A stretch of 11,634 nt of DNA from Nitrospirota bacterium (GCA_021795275.1 JAJYPO010000063.1:1-11634), one strand, 5' to 3'. Positions 1-7,529 are shown, counted from the first letter of the stretch. Notes: generated by a model not told the origin, from the letters alone. Translations and numbers: made by a program.

Positions 1-36
1 CCCTTTCCTCATCGACCGGTTGGCAAGCCCTGGAAC

Positions 37-1656
37 TTGCTCACACGTCCCGTGACAGCCCTGCTTCTCGTCACCGGTATCGTCTTTCTTCCAGGCACCG
101 CAGGAGCGGCCCCCCCCCCGACCCCCGCTCCTCTTGCCGTCTCCGCCCCCGTCCAGAAGGTTTCCATGAACTTCAGGAACGTCGATGTCTCGGTTCTGGT
201 GCGATTCATGAGCGATCTCCTGGACAAGAACATCGTGATGGACGAGCGGGTCAAGGGCAAGCTGACCATCCTCTCCCCGACCGAAGTCTCCGTCCCAGAC
301 GCCTTCCGGATCTTTTCGGATGCCCTGCGCATGAAGGGGTTCGAAACGGTCTCCAAGAAGGGAATGATCTACATCGTGCCCGAGACCCAGGCACCCCCCA
401 ACCGGGAGATGTTCCTCTACACCCTCGAGAACACCTCGGCCAAATCGATCGCAAAGACCGTCAACGCCATCCTCTCGAAGGGATTCTCGCCGAAGCCGGC
501 GGGCGGAGTCCGGGAGGGAGGGTTCGAAGGTCCGATCCAGATCGTCTCCGACAAGGGCTCCAACAGCCTGATCGTCTCGGCCACCGCCCACGACTATGAC
601 CTTCTGAGGCCCATCATCCACTCGCTGGACTCCCAGCCCGGCGAGGTCTACGTCAAGGCCTCCCTGATCGAGATCTCGACCGACAAGCTGAACAACATCC
701 AGGTAAATCTTCTGGGGGGAGCCCTGGGCTCGAACAATTCAGGTGTCGTCGGCCTCACGAACTACGGGATGCTGGGGGGAATCGTCAACGGCGCCACCGG
801 AGCATCTTCCCTGAGCGGAACGGGAACGACTGGAGCGGCCGGATCCCTGGGGGTCATTTCAGGAGCGGCCGGAGCCCTCCAGTCACTCTCGGGGCTCAAC
901 GGCCTCGTCGCCGGCGTTCTCACCGGAGGGTCCTTCAACTACAACGGGGTCAACTACCCCAACATCGGACAACTCCTGAACGCTCTCGAGACCTTCTCCG
1001 ACGTCCGGACCCTCTCCACCCCCGAGATTCTCGCCACCGACGGCGTCAAGGCCAAGATCACCATCGGGGAGGACGTCCCCTTCATCACGGGCCAAAGCCA
1101 GACGGTCGGCGGCAACGTCATGACCATGATCCAGCGCCAGAATGTTGGGATCACGCTGGAGATCACTCCGCACATCCTGTCCCACCGGCGGGTGCGGCTC
1201 GACGTCAAGCAGGTGGTCTCCGCCCTCACCAACGCGTCCCAGGTCATTGGCACGATCGCCGTAGGCCCCACCACGACCAAGCGGTCGGCAAAGACAAACC
1301 TGACCGTCTCCTCGGGACAGACGGTGGTGATCGGCGGCCTGATCTCGAAAGAGACCAGCATCAACGACCAGGGAATCCCATTCCTCTCGGACATTCCGAT
1401 TCTCGGCTACCTCTTCTCGAACACGAACCACGAAAAGAAGAGGGACGACCTTCTGATCTTCCTGACCCCCTACGTCATCCGGAGCTCGGAAGATCTGGCA
1501 GTCGTCAAGCACGACGCCCCCGATCTGCTGAAGAAGTACGCCCGGAAAAATCATCTCGTCCAGAACCTGATCCTCGACCGGAAGACCACATCCTTCTCGA
1601 GCGACCAGTTCCTTCGCACCGTCGACGTCCCCGGAGAGCCGGGGGCCCCCGAATAG
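37..1656 (+). CDS. gspD: Type II secretion system secretin GspD (short form)
   Basis: This is the outer-membrane secretin, which forms the multimeric channel through which folded periplasmic proteins leave the cell. Residues 1-24 look like a signal peptide (Arg4, hydrophobic core, AGA end). An N0 domain follows at about 41-115, then a single N1/N3-type domain at about 124-198. The secretin core begins near 203 and holds the family signature at about 431-460 (VVIGGLI, then IPFLSDIPILGYLF). A Gly/Ala/Ser-rich insert lies at about 227-300. At 539 residues it is shorter than the roughly 650 usual for GspD because two N-domains are missing. The start is uncertain: TTG at 37 keeps a basic n-region but has no good ribosome binding site, GTG at 52 is an alternative, and the frame stays open to the window edge. 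A run of ten C lies at 110-119. A type IV pilus PilQ is less likely given the downstream gsp genes. Confidence 0.93.
   Translation: MLTRPVTALLLVTGIVFLPGTAGAAPPPTPAPLAVSAPVQKVSMNFRNVDVSVLVRFMSDLLDKNIVMDERVKGKLTILSPTEVSVPDAFRIFSDALRMKGFETVSKKGMIYIVPETQAPPNREMFLYTLENTSAKSIAKTVNAILSKGFSPKPAGGVREGGFEGPIQIVSDKGSNSLIVSATAHDYDLLRPIIHSLDSQPGEVYVKASLIEISTDKLNNIQVNLLGGALGSNNSGVVGLTNYGMLGGIVNGATGASSLSGTGTTGAAGSLGVISGAAGALQSLSGLNGLVAGVLTGGSFNYNGVNYPNIGQLLNALETFSDVRTLSTPEILATDGVKAKITIGEDVPFITGQSQTVGGNVMTMIQRQNVGITLEITPHILSHRRVRLDVKQVVSALTNASQVIGTIAVGPTTTKRSAKTNLTVSSGQTVVIGGLISKETSINDQGIPFLSDIPILGYLFSNTNHEKKRDDLLIFLTPYVIRSSEDLAVVKHDAPDLLKKYARKNHLVQNLILDRKTTSFSSDQFLRTVDVPGEPGAPE
110..119 (+). repeat. C10 homopolymer inside gspD
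   Basis: Ten consecutive C encode part of the Ala-Pro-rich stretch just after the predicted signal peptide. A gain or loss of one base would shift frame before all functional secretin domains. It could be a phase-variation tract or simply a sequencing-error hotspot. Confidence 0.6.
832..873 (+). repeat. Two 12-bp direct repeats in the secretin Gly/Ala-rich insert
   Basis: GGAGCGGCCGGA occurs at 832-843 and again at 862-873, a period of 30 bp. The copies encode GAAGSL and GAAGAL within the low-complexity insert of GspD. In-frame spacing means that expansion or contraction would change loop length without breaking the reading frame. Confidence 0.6.
1627..1646 (+). promoter_or_regulatory. GC-rich stem-loop at the gspD/gspE junction
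   Basis: The last codons of gspD contain CCCCGG, AGAG, CCGGGG (1629-1644): a perfect 6-bp stem with a 4-nt loop, extendable by a G-U and a G-C pair to 1627-1646. It lies 18 nt before the gspE start and there is no T-run after it, so it is not a classical terminator. The GGAG at 1633-1636 lies at the loop edge and is the best Shine-Dalgarno-like element before gspE, though it is far from the ATG. A role in gspE translation or mRNA stability is inferred. Confidence 0.4.
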
Positions 1657-1664
1657 GCCATCCG

Positions 1665-3365
1665 ATGTCCGCCGACGCCCTCTCGATCCTCCGGGCCCTC
1701 CAGGCCAAGAAGAGCGGGTCAGAGGACTTTTCCGGGACCCTCGACAAGGCCGGCTACACGCCCGAGACCCTCTGGAAGGAATGGGCCGCCGCCCAGGGCC
1801 ACGAATACCGGGCCACGGTCTCGTCCGACGAGCTCGATCCGACCCTGATTCCCCGGATCCCCATTTCCTTCGCCAAGTCCCATCTTCTCCTCCCCCATTC
1901 CCTCGCGGATGGGCCGGAAGGGCCAACCCTGTCCGTGCTCTGCGGAGGACCGGAGTCCTTCCTGGCCCTCGAACCCCTCTTGCTCCTTCTCTATCCTGGG
2001 GGAGACCGGCCGCTCCTCCGGCCGGTCCTTCTCCCCCAGACCGTCCTCTACGCCCTGATCAACACCGCCTACGAACGCTTCGGACAGGCCGAGACCGGCC
2101 GGATCCTCGACAGGGCGGAGGAAGAGGCGGATACCTTCTCCGACCTCCTCTCCATCCAGGAGACAGTGGACCTTCTCGACGCGCGGGACGACGCTCCCAT
2201 CATCCGCCTCGCCAACTCGATCCTCTCCCAGGCCGTCCGGCAGAAGGCCTCCGACATCCATCTCGAACCCTTCGAGGAGGAGGTCAAGGTCCGCTACCGC
2301 CTCGACGGGGTCCTCTACAACGTCCTCTCCATTCCCCAGAAGCTCAAGGCAGGGATCATCTCACGATTCAAGCTCATGGCGAACCTGAACATCGCCGAAA
2401 AGCGTCTCCCCCAGGACGGCCGGATCCGCATCCGGGCGGCGGGACGCGACGTCGACATCCGGGTCTCCTCCATCCCGGTCCGCCACGGGGAGCGCGTGGT
2501 CCTCCGGATCCTGGAGCAGGGCACACTCCTCCTGCCTCTCTCCGAGATCGGCTTCTCTCCGGAGGATCTGGGCCAGGTCAACCGTCTCATCACCCTCACC
2601 AGCGGGATCATCCTCGTCACCGGACCCACCGGCGCCGGGAAGACCACCACCCTTTACGCCATCCTGAACACCATCAACAGCCCGGACAAGAACATCATCA
2701 CCATCGAAGATCCTGTGGAGTACCAGCTCCGGGGAATCGGCCAGATCCAGGTCAATCCCCGCATCTCCCTCACCTTCGCCTCCGGGCTCCGGTCCATTCT
2801 CCGCCAGGATCCGGACGTCATCCTGATCGGAGAAATCCGGGACACCGAGACCGCAGAAATCGCCATCCAGGCCTCCCTGACCGGCCATCTGGTCTTCTCC
2901 ACCCTCCATACCAACGACGCCCCCGCGGCCATGACCCGGCTCATCGACATGGGTGTCGAACCCTTCCTGATCTCGACCTCCGTCCGGGCAGTCCTGGCCC
3001 AGCGGCTCGTCCGGCGCATCTGTCCCTCCTGCCGGACCCCCTACCGTCCCGGTCCCGACGAACTCGCCCGCCTCGAGATCTCCCCCGAAGACCTCCCGGA
3101 AGGGACCCTTTTCCGGGGGACCGGTTGCGCCTCCTGTCTTGAGACCGGCTACAAAGGACGTCAGGGGATCTATGAACTCTTCGTCCTGGACGACGAGATC
3201 GCCCACCTGATCAACACCCGGGAGGATGCGGCCACCCTTCGGGAGGCTGGACGGCGCAAGGGGATGAAAACGCTCCTTGACGACGGGCGGCGCAAGGTTC
3301 TGGAGGGAGCCACCACCATCGAGGAGGTTCTCCGGGTGGCCCAGAGCGAGATATCCACCGACTAG
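1665..3365 (+). CDS. gspE: Type II secretion system ATPase GspE
   Basis: This is the cytoplasmic hexameric ATPase that powers pseudopilus assembly, docking on GspL and GspF. The N-terminal 130 residues resemble the T2SSE_N/MshEN domain (IPISFAKSHLLLP at 65-77). The second N-domain (about 175-290) carries DIHLEP at 197-202. The motor domain has Walker A GPTGAGKTT at 320-328, an Asp box IITIEDPVEY at 344-353, Walker B VILIGEIRD at 385-393 and a His box STLHTND at 412-418. The zinc-binding tetracysteine element is intact (C453, C456, C488, C491), as in GspE and PilB. Length (566 residues) is normal. The ATG lies 8 nt after the gspD stop with a weak ribosome binding site, so coupling to gspD is likely. 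PilB or MshE is excluded mainly by context. Confidence 0.96.
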   Translation: MSADALSILRALQAKKSGSEDFSGTLDKAGYTPETLWKEWAAAQGHEYRATVSSDELDPTLIPRIPISFAKSHLLLPHSLADGPEGPTLSVLCGGPESFLALEPLLLLLYPGGDRPLLRPVLLPQTVLYALINTAYERFGQAETGRILDRAEEEADTFSDLLSIQETVDLLDARDDAPIIRLANSILSQAVRQKASDIHLEPFEEEVKVRYRLDGVLYNVLSIPQKLKAGIISRFKLMANLNIAEKRLPQDGRIRIRAAGRDVDIRVSSIPVRHGERVVLRILEQGTLLLPLSEIGFSPEDLGQVNRLITLTSGIILVTGPTGAGKTTTLYAILNTINSPDKNIITIEDPVEYQLRGIGQIQVNPRISLTFASGLRSILRQDPDVILIGEIRDTETAEIAIQASLTGHLVFSTLHTNDAPAAMTRLIDMGVEPFLISTSVRAVLAQRLVRRICPSCRTPYRPGPDELARLEISPEDLPEGTLFRGTGCASCLETGYKGRQGIYELFVLDDEIAHLINTREDAATLREAGRRKGMKTLLDDGRRKVLEGATTIEEVLRVAQSEISTD

Positions 3366-3368
3366 AAT

Positions 3369-3382
3369 AAGGAAGCCCCCCC
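3369..3382 (+). promoter_or_regulatory. Ribosome binding site of gspF with a C7 spacer
   Basis: AAGGAAG (3369-3375) is followed by seven C and then the TTG start codon of gspF. This good Shine-Dalgarno match is what supports the TTG start, since there is no upstream ATG. The spacer is a pure homopolymer. Confidence 0.65.
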
Positions 3383-4594
3383 TTGCCCGTCTGGAACTAC
3401 TCCGGCGTCCGCCCGAACGGGGAGAGGATCCGGGGACTCATCGATGCCGACAGCCTCCAGTCCGCCCGCCAGAAGCTGAAGAAAGAGGGCATTCTTCCCG
3501 TCTCCCTCGATCCCCACGCCGGAGGCAGGGAGGCCGCCACCCCGGAATCCCCTTCCGGAAGGGGCCGCCTCTCGGCGAAGGACCTCTCGACCTTCACCCG
3601 GCAGCTCTCCATCCTGGTGGGGGCCGGGGTCCCCATCGTCGAGGCCCTGGGCGCCATCCTCGACCAGGGAGGGGACACCCCTCCGGCCCGCGTCGCCTCC
3701 CGGATCCGGGACAACGTCAAGGAGGGGCGAGCCCTCTCGGTGGCGATGGGATCCCTCCCCGGTACCTTCTCCCCCATCTATCTCAACATGGTGCGCGCCG
3801 GGGAGGAGTCGGGAACACTCGAGATCATGCTGGGCCGCCTGGCCGACCTTCTGGAAAAGCAGAGCAACACCCGGCGCAAGGTCGTGGGCTCCCTCTTCTA
3901 CCCGATCATGCTGATGGGGGTGGGGATCCTTATGGTGGTCTTTCTCCTGATCGTGGTCATGCCCCGCATCACCTCCATCTTCGAAGGGCTCAAGGCCACC
4001 CTTCCTCTACCGACCCGCATCCTCATGGGAAGCTCCGCCTGGCTCAGAAGCCACCTCATCGCCGTCGGCCTGACCCTGGCGGCCGGAACGATCTTCCTGC
4101 TCCGCTTCGCAAAGACCCGGCGCTCCACCCTCGACCGGTGGGCCCTCAAGATCCCGAAGGTGGGCGACCTGGTCCTTTCGACCCAGGTGGCCCGTTTCTC
4201 CCGGACGCTGGGCGTTCTTCTCTCCTCCGGAACCCCCCTCCAGAAGGCCATGGAGGTCTCGGAGGCGGTGGTGACTAGCGGCCCGGTGCGGAACGCGGTC
4301 TCCCGGGCCCGGGAAGACCTGGCATCCGGAAGTTCCCTCTCCCGGAGCCTCCGGGAGTCGAAAGTCTTCCCTCTCCTGGCCGTCCACATGATCGCGGTGG
4401 GGGAGCGATCCGGCAAGCTCGAGGAGCTTCTGATCAAGCTTGCGGAAGGCTACGAGCAGGAAGTCGACCAGACGATCGTGACGCTGACATCCCTCATCGA
4501 ACCGGTTATGATACTGTTCATCGGAGGAATCGTCCTCTTCATGGTCATGTCCGTCCTGCTTCCCATTTTCGAGATGAGTCAGGCGGTCCAGTAA
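3383..4594 (+). CDS. gspF: Type II secretion system inner-membrane protein GspF
   Basis: This is the polytopic platform protein that couples the GspE motor to pseudopilin insertion. It has a cytoplasmic N-terminal segment opening with the family-typical YSGVRPNGERIRG (residues 6-18) and two T2SF domains, at about 68-191 and 269-392. Membrane segments lie at about 171-193, 224-242 and 371-394. Each domain has the conserved pattern with a glycine-rich turn (LVGAGVP at 78-84, LLSSGTP at 279-285) and a later E-x-S-G element (EESG at 141-144, ERSG at 341-344), which is diagnostic. Length (403 residues) matches the family. The start is TTG, supported by the AAGGA site upstream. The gap to gspE is 17 nt. 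A PilC homologue of a pilus system would look similar, but the neighbours fix it as GspF. Confidence 0.95.
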   Translation: MPVWNYSGVRPNGERIRGLIDADSLQSARQKLKKEGILPVSLDPHAGGREAATPESPSGRGRLSAKDLSTFTRQLSILVGAGVPIVEALGAILDQGGDTPPARVASRIRDNVKEGRALSVAMGSLPGTFSPIYLNMVRAGEESGTLEIMLGRLADLLEKQSNTRRKVVGSLFYPIMLMGVGILMVVFLLIVVMPRITSIFEGLKATLPLPTRILMGSSAWLRSHLIAVGLTLAAGTIFLLRFAKTRRSTLDRWALKIPKVGDLVLSTQVARFSRTLGVLLSSGTPLQKAMEVSEAVVTSGPVRNAVSRAREDLASGSSLSRSLRESKVFPLLAVHMIAVGERSGKLEELLIKLAEGYEQEVDQTIVTLTSLIEPVMILFIGGIVLFMVMSVLLPIFEMSQAVQ

Positions 4595-4609
4595 ACAACC
4601 GTCATACTT

Positions 4610-4613
4610 GGAG
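4610..4613 (+). promoter_or_regulatory. Ribosome binding site deciding the gspG start
   Basis: GGAG followed by a 6-nt spacer precedes ATG 4620. It overlaps the alternative in-frame TTG at 4608, which argues against that codon being the start. Confidence 0.6.
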
Positions 4614-4619
4614 ATCCTC

Positions 4620-5093
4620 ATGTCATTAACTCTTTTCCGCCGGTCGGAAAACCGGTTCCGGTCCCGCCGCCGGGACGGCGGATTCACGCTGATCGAGATC
4701 ATGGTCGTCATCTTCATCATCGCCCTTCTGGCGGCCCTCGTCGTGCCGAAGATCATCGGGCGTACCGAGGAAGCCAAGAAGACCGCTGCCATGACCCAGA
4801 TCCGGGAGTTCGAGAACGCGCTCTCCCTCTACCATCTCGACAACGGATCCTATCCCTCGACGGAGCAGGGACTCGAGGCCCTGGTCAAGAAGCCGACCCT
4901 CCCTCCCGAGCCCAACAACTACAAGGCGGGAGGATACATCTCCAAGATCCCGAAGGATCCCTGGGGCCATCCCTACGTCTATCTCTCACCCGGCTCCCAC
5001 GGAGAGTTCGACATCATGTCCTACGGCGCTGACGGAGCCCGGGGGGGCAAGGGAAACAACAAGGACATTGTATCCTGGGATCTTGAAAAGTGA
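4620..5093 (+). CDS. gspG: Type II secretion system major pseudopilin GspG
   Basis: This is the major pseudopilin, which polymerises into the short periplasmic filament that pushes substrates through GspD. It has a basic leader ending GG, then a prepilin-peptidase site G|FTLIE with the invariant Glu at mature position 5, a hydrophobic helix, and a C-terminal calcium loop (YGADGARGGKGNNKDI followed by SW) typical of GspG. The segment STEQGLEALV is also a GspG hallmark. I chose ATG 4620 over the in-frame TTG at 4608 because GGAG at 4610-4613 is ideally spaced (6 nt) before it; this gives 157 residues. The leader of about 21 residues is longer than usual. The gene begins 25 nt after gspF. Prepilin peptidase (GspO) is not in the window. 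A G7 run (5041-5047) lies inside the calcium-loop codons. Confidence 0.95.
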   Translation: MSLTLFRRSENRFRSRRRDGGFTLIEIMVVIFIIALLAALVVPKIIGRTEEAKKTAAMTQIREFENALSLYHLDNGSYPSTEQGLEALVKKPTLPPEPNNYKAGGYISKIPKDPWGHPYVYLSPGSHGEFDIMSYGADGARGGKGNNKDIVSWDLEK

Positions 5094-5112
5094 TAAATCG
5101 GTGATGGATATT
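5083..5112 (+). promoter_or_regulatory. Possible internal promoter before gspN
   Basis: TTGAAA (5083-5088) is separated by 18 nt from GATATT (5107-5112), in a patch that is clearly more AT-rich than the rest of the window. It spans the end of gspG and the 29-nt gap before gspN, the longest gap in the operon. A sigma-70-type promoter driving gspN-L-M-K is possible, but the -10 match is only 4 of 6. Confidence 0.25.
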
Positions 5113-5122
5113 TTTCCGGTTT

Positions 5123-6145
5123 ATGGTAAAGTTGAGTCAACAGTATGAGCGATGTGGCACGGAACCGGAGCGCGCAGCAGTGATCAGGGTTGGAAACGGT
5201 CTTCGCAGGGTGAGAGAGTTCATTTCAGCCCGCCTTCCGAAAGGGAAGGCACCGGAGGCGGGGCAGCGGCCTTACTCCTCCCTGACCCCGAAAAGGGTGC
5301 TTTTCCTCGGGACGGTCGGTGGGGCGGTCTTTTTCGCCGGCCTCTGGCAGGGGTTCCCCCATCGCCAGACCGCCCGCTTCCTTCTTCAGCAAATCTCCGA
5401 CTCGAACGGGATCGGGGTCGAAGCCGGCAAGGCGCGATTCGACTTCCCGGCACGCCTTGAGTACGGAAACCTGAACCTCGTGGCTCCCTCGCCCGAAGGC
5501 CCCGTGAGCCTCCAAATCGACCGCGCCTCCGCCCGTCTCGAGCTTTCGAGCCTCGTCCAGCGGAAGCCACGCTTCAATTTCCGGCTTCGGGCCTATGGAG
5601 GCGAGTTCGACGGTCTCCTGCGCCACCTGCCTGAACGCCGCAACCACCTCCGGGGATCCACCGTCCGCCCGCTTGACCTGGGTCTGACACGCCCACTTCT
5701 CCACCAGGATCTCTCCGGGTCGATGACCCTCAAGACCGACTACACATGGCAGTCCGGTGCGGAGATGGCGGGACACGGAGTCTTTTCGGCCAGCATCGCC
5801 AACCTCGTCCTCAAATCCCTGAACGTCGGAGGCTTTCCGCTTCCTCCCGTCACCTTCGACGCCGTCCGGAGCCGGATTTTTCTCTCCGGAGGACGAGGTC
5901 GCCTCGAGCAGCTCATGGCGACCGGTCCCCTGGCCGACGTCACCGGAAACGGCACCTTCCTTATGGCCCAACCCCCTCCGAACACCATATTGCACCTTCG
6001 CCTTAATGTCCGGTTGAAGGGTCCCCTTGGCAACCTTCCCCTCCCCGGTCTCTCGGGAGCCTCGGGAAGGCCCGTGACCCTCACGCTGGATGGCCCCGTT
6101 TCCAATCTGAACATCGCGATGAATGGCATCCCGATTCCTCACTGA
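5123..6145 (+). CDS. gspN: Type II secretion system protein GspN
   Basis: This is probably GspN, an accessory T2SS component with one N-terminal membrane anchor and a large periplasmic domain. It has a basic cytoplasmic segment, a hydrophobic stretch at about 54-72 (LFLGTVGGAVFF) and then a beta-rich domain rich in short alternating strands (VEAGKARFDFPARLEYGNLNL; later SGSMTLKTDY and a C-terminal LPLPGL...VTLTLDGPVSNLNI). These features resemble the AsmA-like/GspN fold. Identification rests on this pattern and on its place between gspG and gspL. The start is uncertain: ATG 5123 has no Shine-Dalgarno, while GTG 5180 has GGAG 10 nt upstream and would remove 19 polar residues. Its 3' end overlaps gspL by 23 nt. 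Which step of secretion GspN serves is not well established for the family. Confidence 0.75.
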   Translation: MVKLSQQYERCGTEPERAAVIRVGNGLRRVREFISARLPKGKAPEAGQRPYSSLTPKRVLFLGTVGGAVFFAGLWQGFPHRQTARFLLQQISDSNGIGVEAGKARFDFPARLEYGNLNLVAPSPEGPVSLQIDRASARLELSSLVQRKPRFNFRLRAYGGEFDGLLRHLPERRNHLRGSTVRPLDLGLTRPLLHQDLSGSMTLKTDYTWQSGAEMAGHGVFSASIANLVLKSLNVGGFPLPPVTFDAVRSRIFLSGGRGRLEQLMATGPLADVTGNGTFLMAQPPPNTILHLRLNVRLKGPLGNLPLPGLSGASGRPVTLTLDGPVSNLNIAMNGIPIPH

Positions 6146-7529
6146 CGCGGTCGGACGCCTGCGGCGCTCCCTCGCTCCGGCCCAGATCCTGACGGCCCGA
6201 ATCCGGAACGGCCAACTTCTTCTCTCCGCCTGCTCCCCGGCCAGAAATGCCCCTCTCTGGACAGAACGGGACCTTCCCCTCTCGGAAGATGACGGCCCAT
6301 CCGTGCCTCTTCCCGCCTCCGAGGAGGGACGGAGCCACCTTCCGCTTGTCCTTTTCTGGCCCTCCGAACGCACCGTCTCCTCCTCCCTGCGGCTTCCGCC
6401 CTCCGTCACCGCATCCGAACGGGAAGCGGCCATCGGGGCGGTAATCGAACTCATGCTTCCCTGGCCGATCGAAGATAGCCTTCTGGCCTGGGAGAGCGAT
6501 CCCGCCGACCCGGCCTCCCTCACCGTCTGGGCCATCTCTCGGACGGAGCTTTCCTCATGGCTCGAACCCCTGCGGAAGAAGGGTCTCATTCCGCGATGGG
6601 TCCTCCCCGAATCCCTTCTTGTCCTCGAACGCTTTCATCCCGGACCACTCGAGGGGAGTCGCCCCTCCTTCGCTCCCCTGGCGACATCCGGGGTGATCGA
6701 CGGAGAAGGGGACAGGACTCTTCTTCTCCTCTCCCGGGGAGGACGGCTCCTGGGCGAAAGCGCCTTCCGGCAGTCCCGGCCTTCCCCCGAGCTTCGGGAT
6801 CGCCGCATCGGGGACCTGCTCCTCGGCTTTCTCGCGGCCGGACAGGAGCTTCCAGAGCGCTTCCTCCGTGGTCCGGAGATTCTCCCGACTCCCGCCCTCT
6901 CGGGGATCACCCATCCGGAACCCGGCCGTCCGGAGAATCTCTCCCTGTCCGGATGGAGGCTCATCGCGAGACGCTCCCGGGAGGAGGCCGCCGCCCTCTC
7001 CTTCCTGAAGGGCTCCCTCTCCTGGCAGGGAGACCGTGCCGAGAGAAAGGCGGGGCTCCGGATCCTGGCCTTCCTCTCCCTTCTTCTGGCGGCGACCCTT
7101 GCGATCGACGCCTCCGTTCACCTCTCCCGGGTCGACCACCGTCTGGAGGCGGCCCGGGCTGCCCTCGACCAGGCGGCCTCCCGGGCGCTTCCGGGCCACA
7201 GGATCGTCGAGCCCTTGGGACAGCTCACCCAGGAGCTTGCGAGCCTCGACCGCCAGAAGAAGCTCCTTTCCGGGGGACCGGACGTCATCCGGATCATGCG
7301 GGACCTGACGACATCCCCTCCCTCCGGGATCTCCTATGAAATGGTCTCCCTGACAGTCACCCGACGTTTTTTCACCGTCAACGGCAAAACCGACAGCTTC
7401 CGGAGCGTCGACGCCCTGAAGAAGGCCTTCGAGGCCACCGGCCACATGCGCGATCTCTCGATCCAGAGCGCCGGTCTCGACATCGACCGCAAGACCGTCA
7501 CCTTCCGGATGCGGGGGCGCCATGACTAG
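6123..7529 (+). CDS. gspL: Type II secretion system platform protein GspL
   Basis: This bitopic inner-membrane protein recruits GspE to the platform and pairs with GspM. The cytoplasmic part (about 1-308) should be the actin-like domain; residues 89-125 (LRLPPSVTASEREAAIGAVI, then PWPIEDSL) match the family pattern in which a helix precedes the half-domain junction. One membrane segment is at about 311-330 (GLRILAFLSLLLAATLAIDA), followed by a heptad-like, Arg/Glu/Leu-rich stretch at 335-382 that may be a coiled coil. A small periplasmic ferredoxin-like domain follows at about 387-465. The sequence is divergent, as usual for GspL, so topology and context carry much of the call. The ATG overlaps gspN by 23 nt, and the end overlaps gspM by 8 nt, pointing to coupled translation of N, L and M. 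Confidence 0.85.
   Translation: MASRFLTDAVGRLRRSLAPAQILTARIRNGQLLLSACSPARNAPLWTERDLPLSEDDGPSVPLPASEEGRSHLPLVLFWPSERTVSSSLRLPPSVTASEREAAIGAVIELMLPWPIEDSLLAWESDPADPASLTVWAISRTELSSWLEPLRKKGLIPRWVLPESLLVLERFHPGPLEGSRPSFAPLATSGVIDGEGDRTLLLLSRGGRLLGESAFRQSRPSPELRDRRIGDLLLGFLAAGQELPERFLRGPEILPTPALSGITHPEPGRPENLSLSGWRLIARRSREEAAALSFLKGSLSWQGDRAERKAGLRILAFLSLLLAATLAIDASVHLSRVDHRLEAARAALDQAASRALPGHRIVEPLGQLTQELASLDRQKKLLSGGPDVIRIMRDLTTSPPSGISYEMVSLTVTRRFFTVNGKTDSFRSVDALKKAFEATGHMRDLSIQSAGLDIDRKTVTFRMRGRHD

Noticed and set aside
883..1926. A 347-codon minus-strand frame across the gspD/gspE junction
   Set aside because: It is rich in Gly/Asp/Val in the manner of an antisense shadow, and its opposite strand is fully explained by gspD and gspE.
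1781..3142. A 453-codon plus-strand frame inside gspE
   Set aside because: It is Pro/Arg/His-rich and out of frame with the intact ATPase, whose Walker and tetracysteine motifs fix the real frame.
5132..5140. The short palindrome TTGAGTCAA at the start of gspN as an operator
   Set aside because: Nine bases is too short to separate from chance and it lies inside the possible coding start with no second copy.
5225..6589. A 454-codon open frame on the minus strand across gspN and gspL
   Set aside because: It is a shadow frame: Arg/Gly/Ser-rich, no domain, antisense to overlapping operon genes, no promoter or ribosome site.
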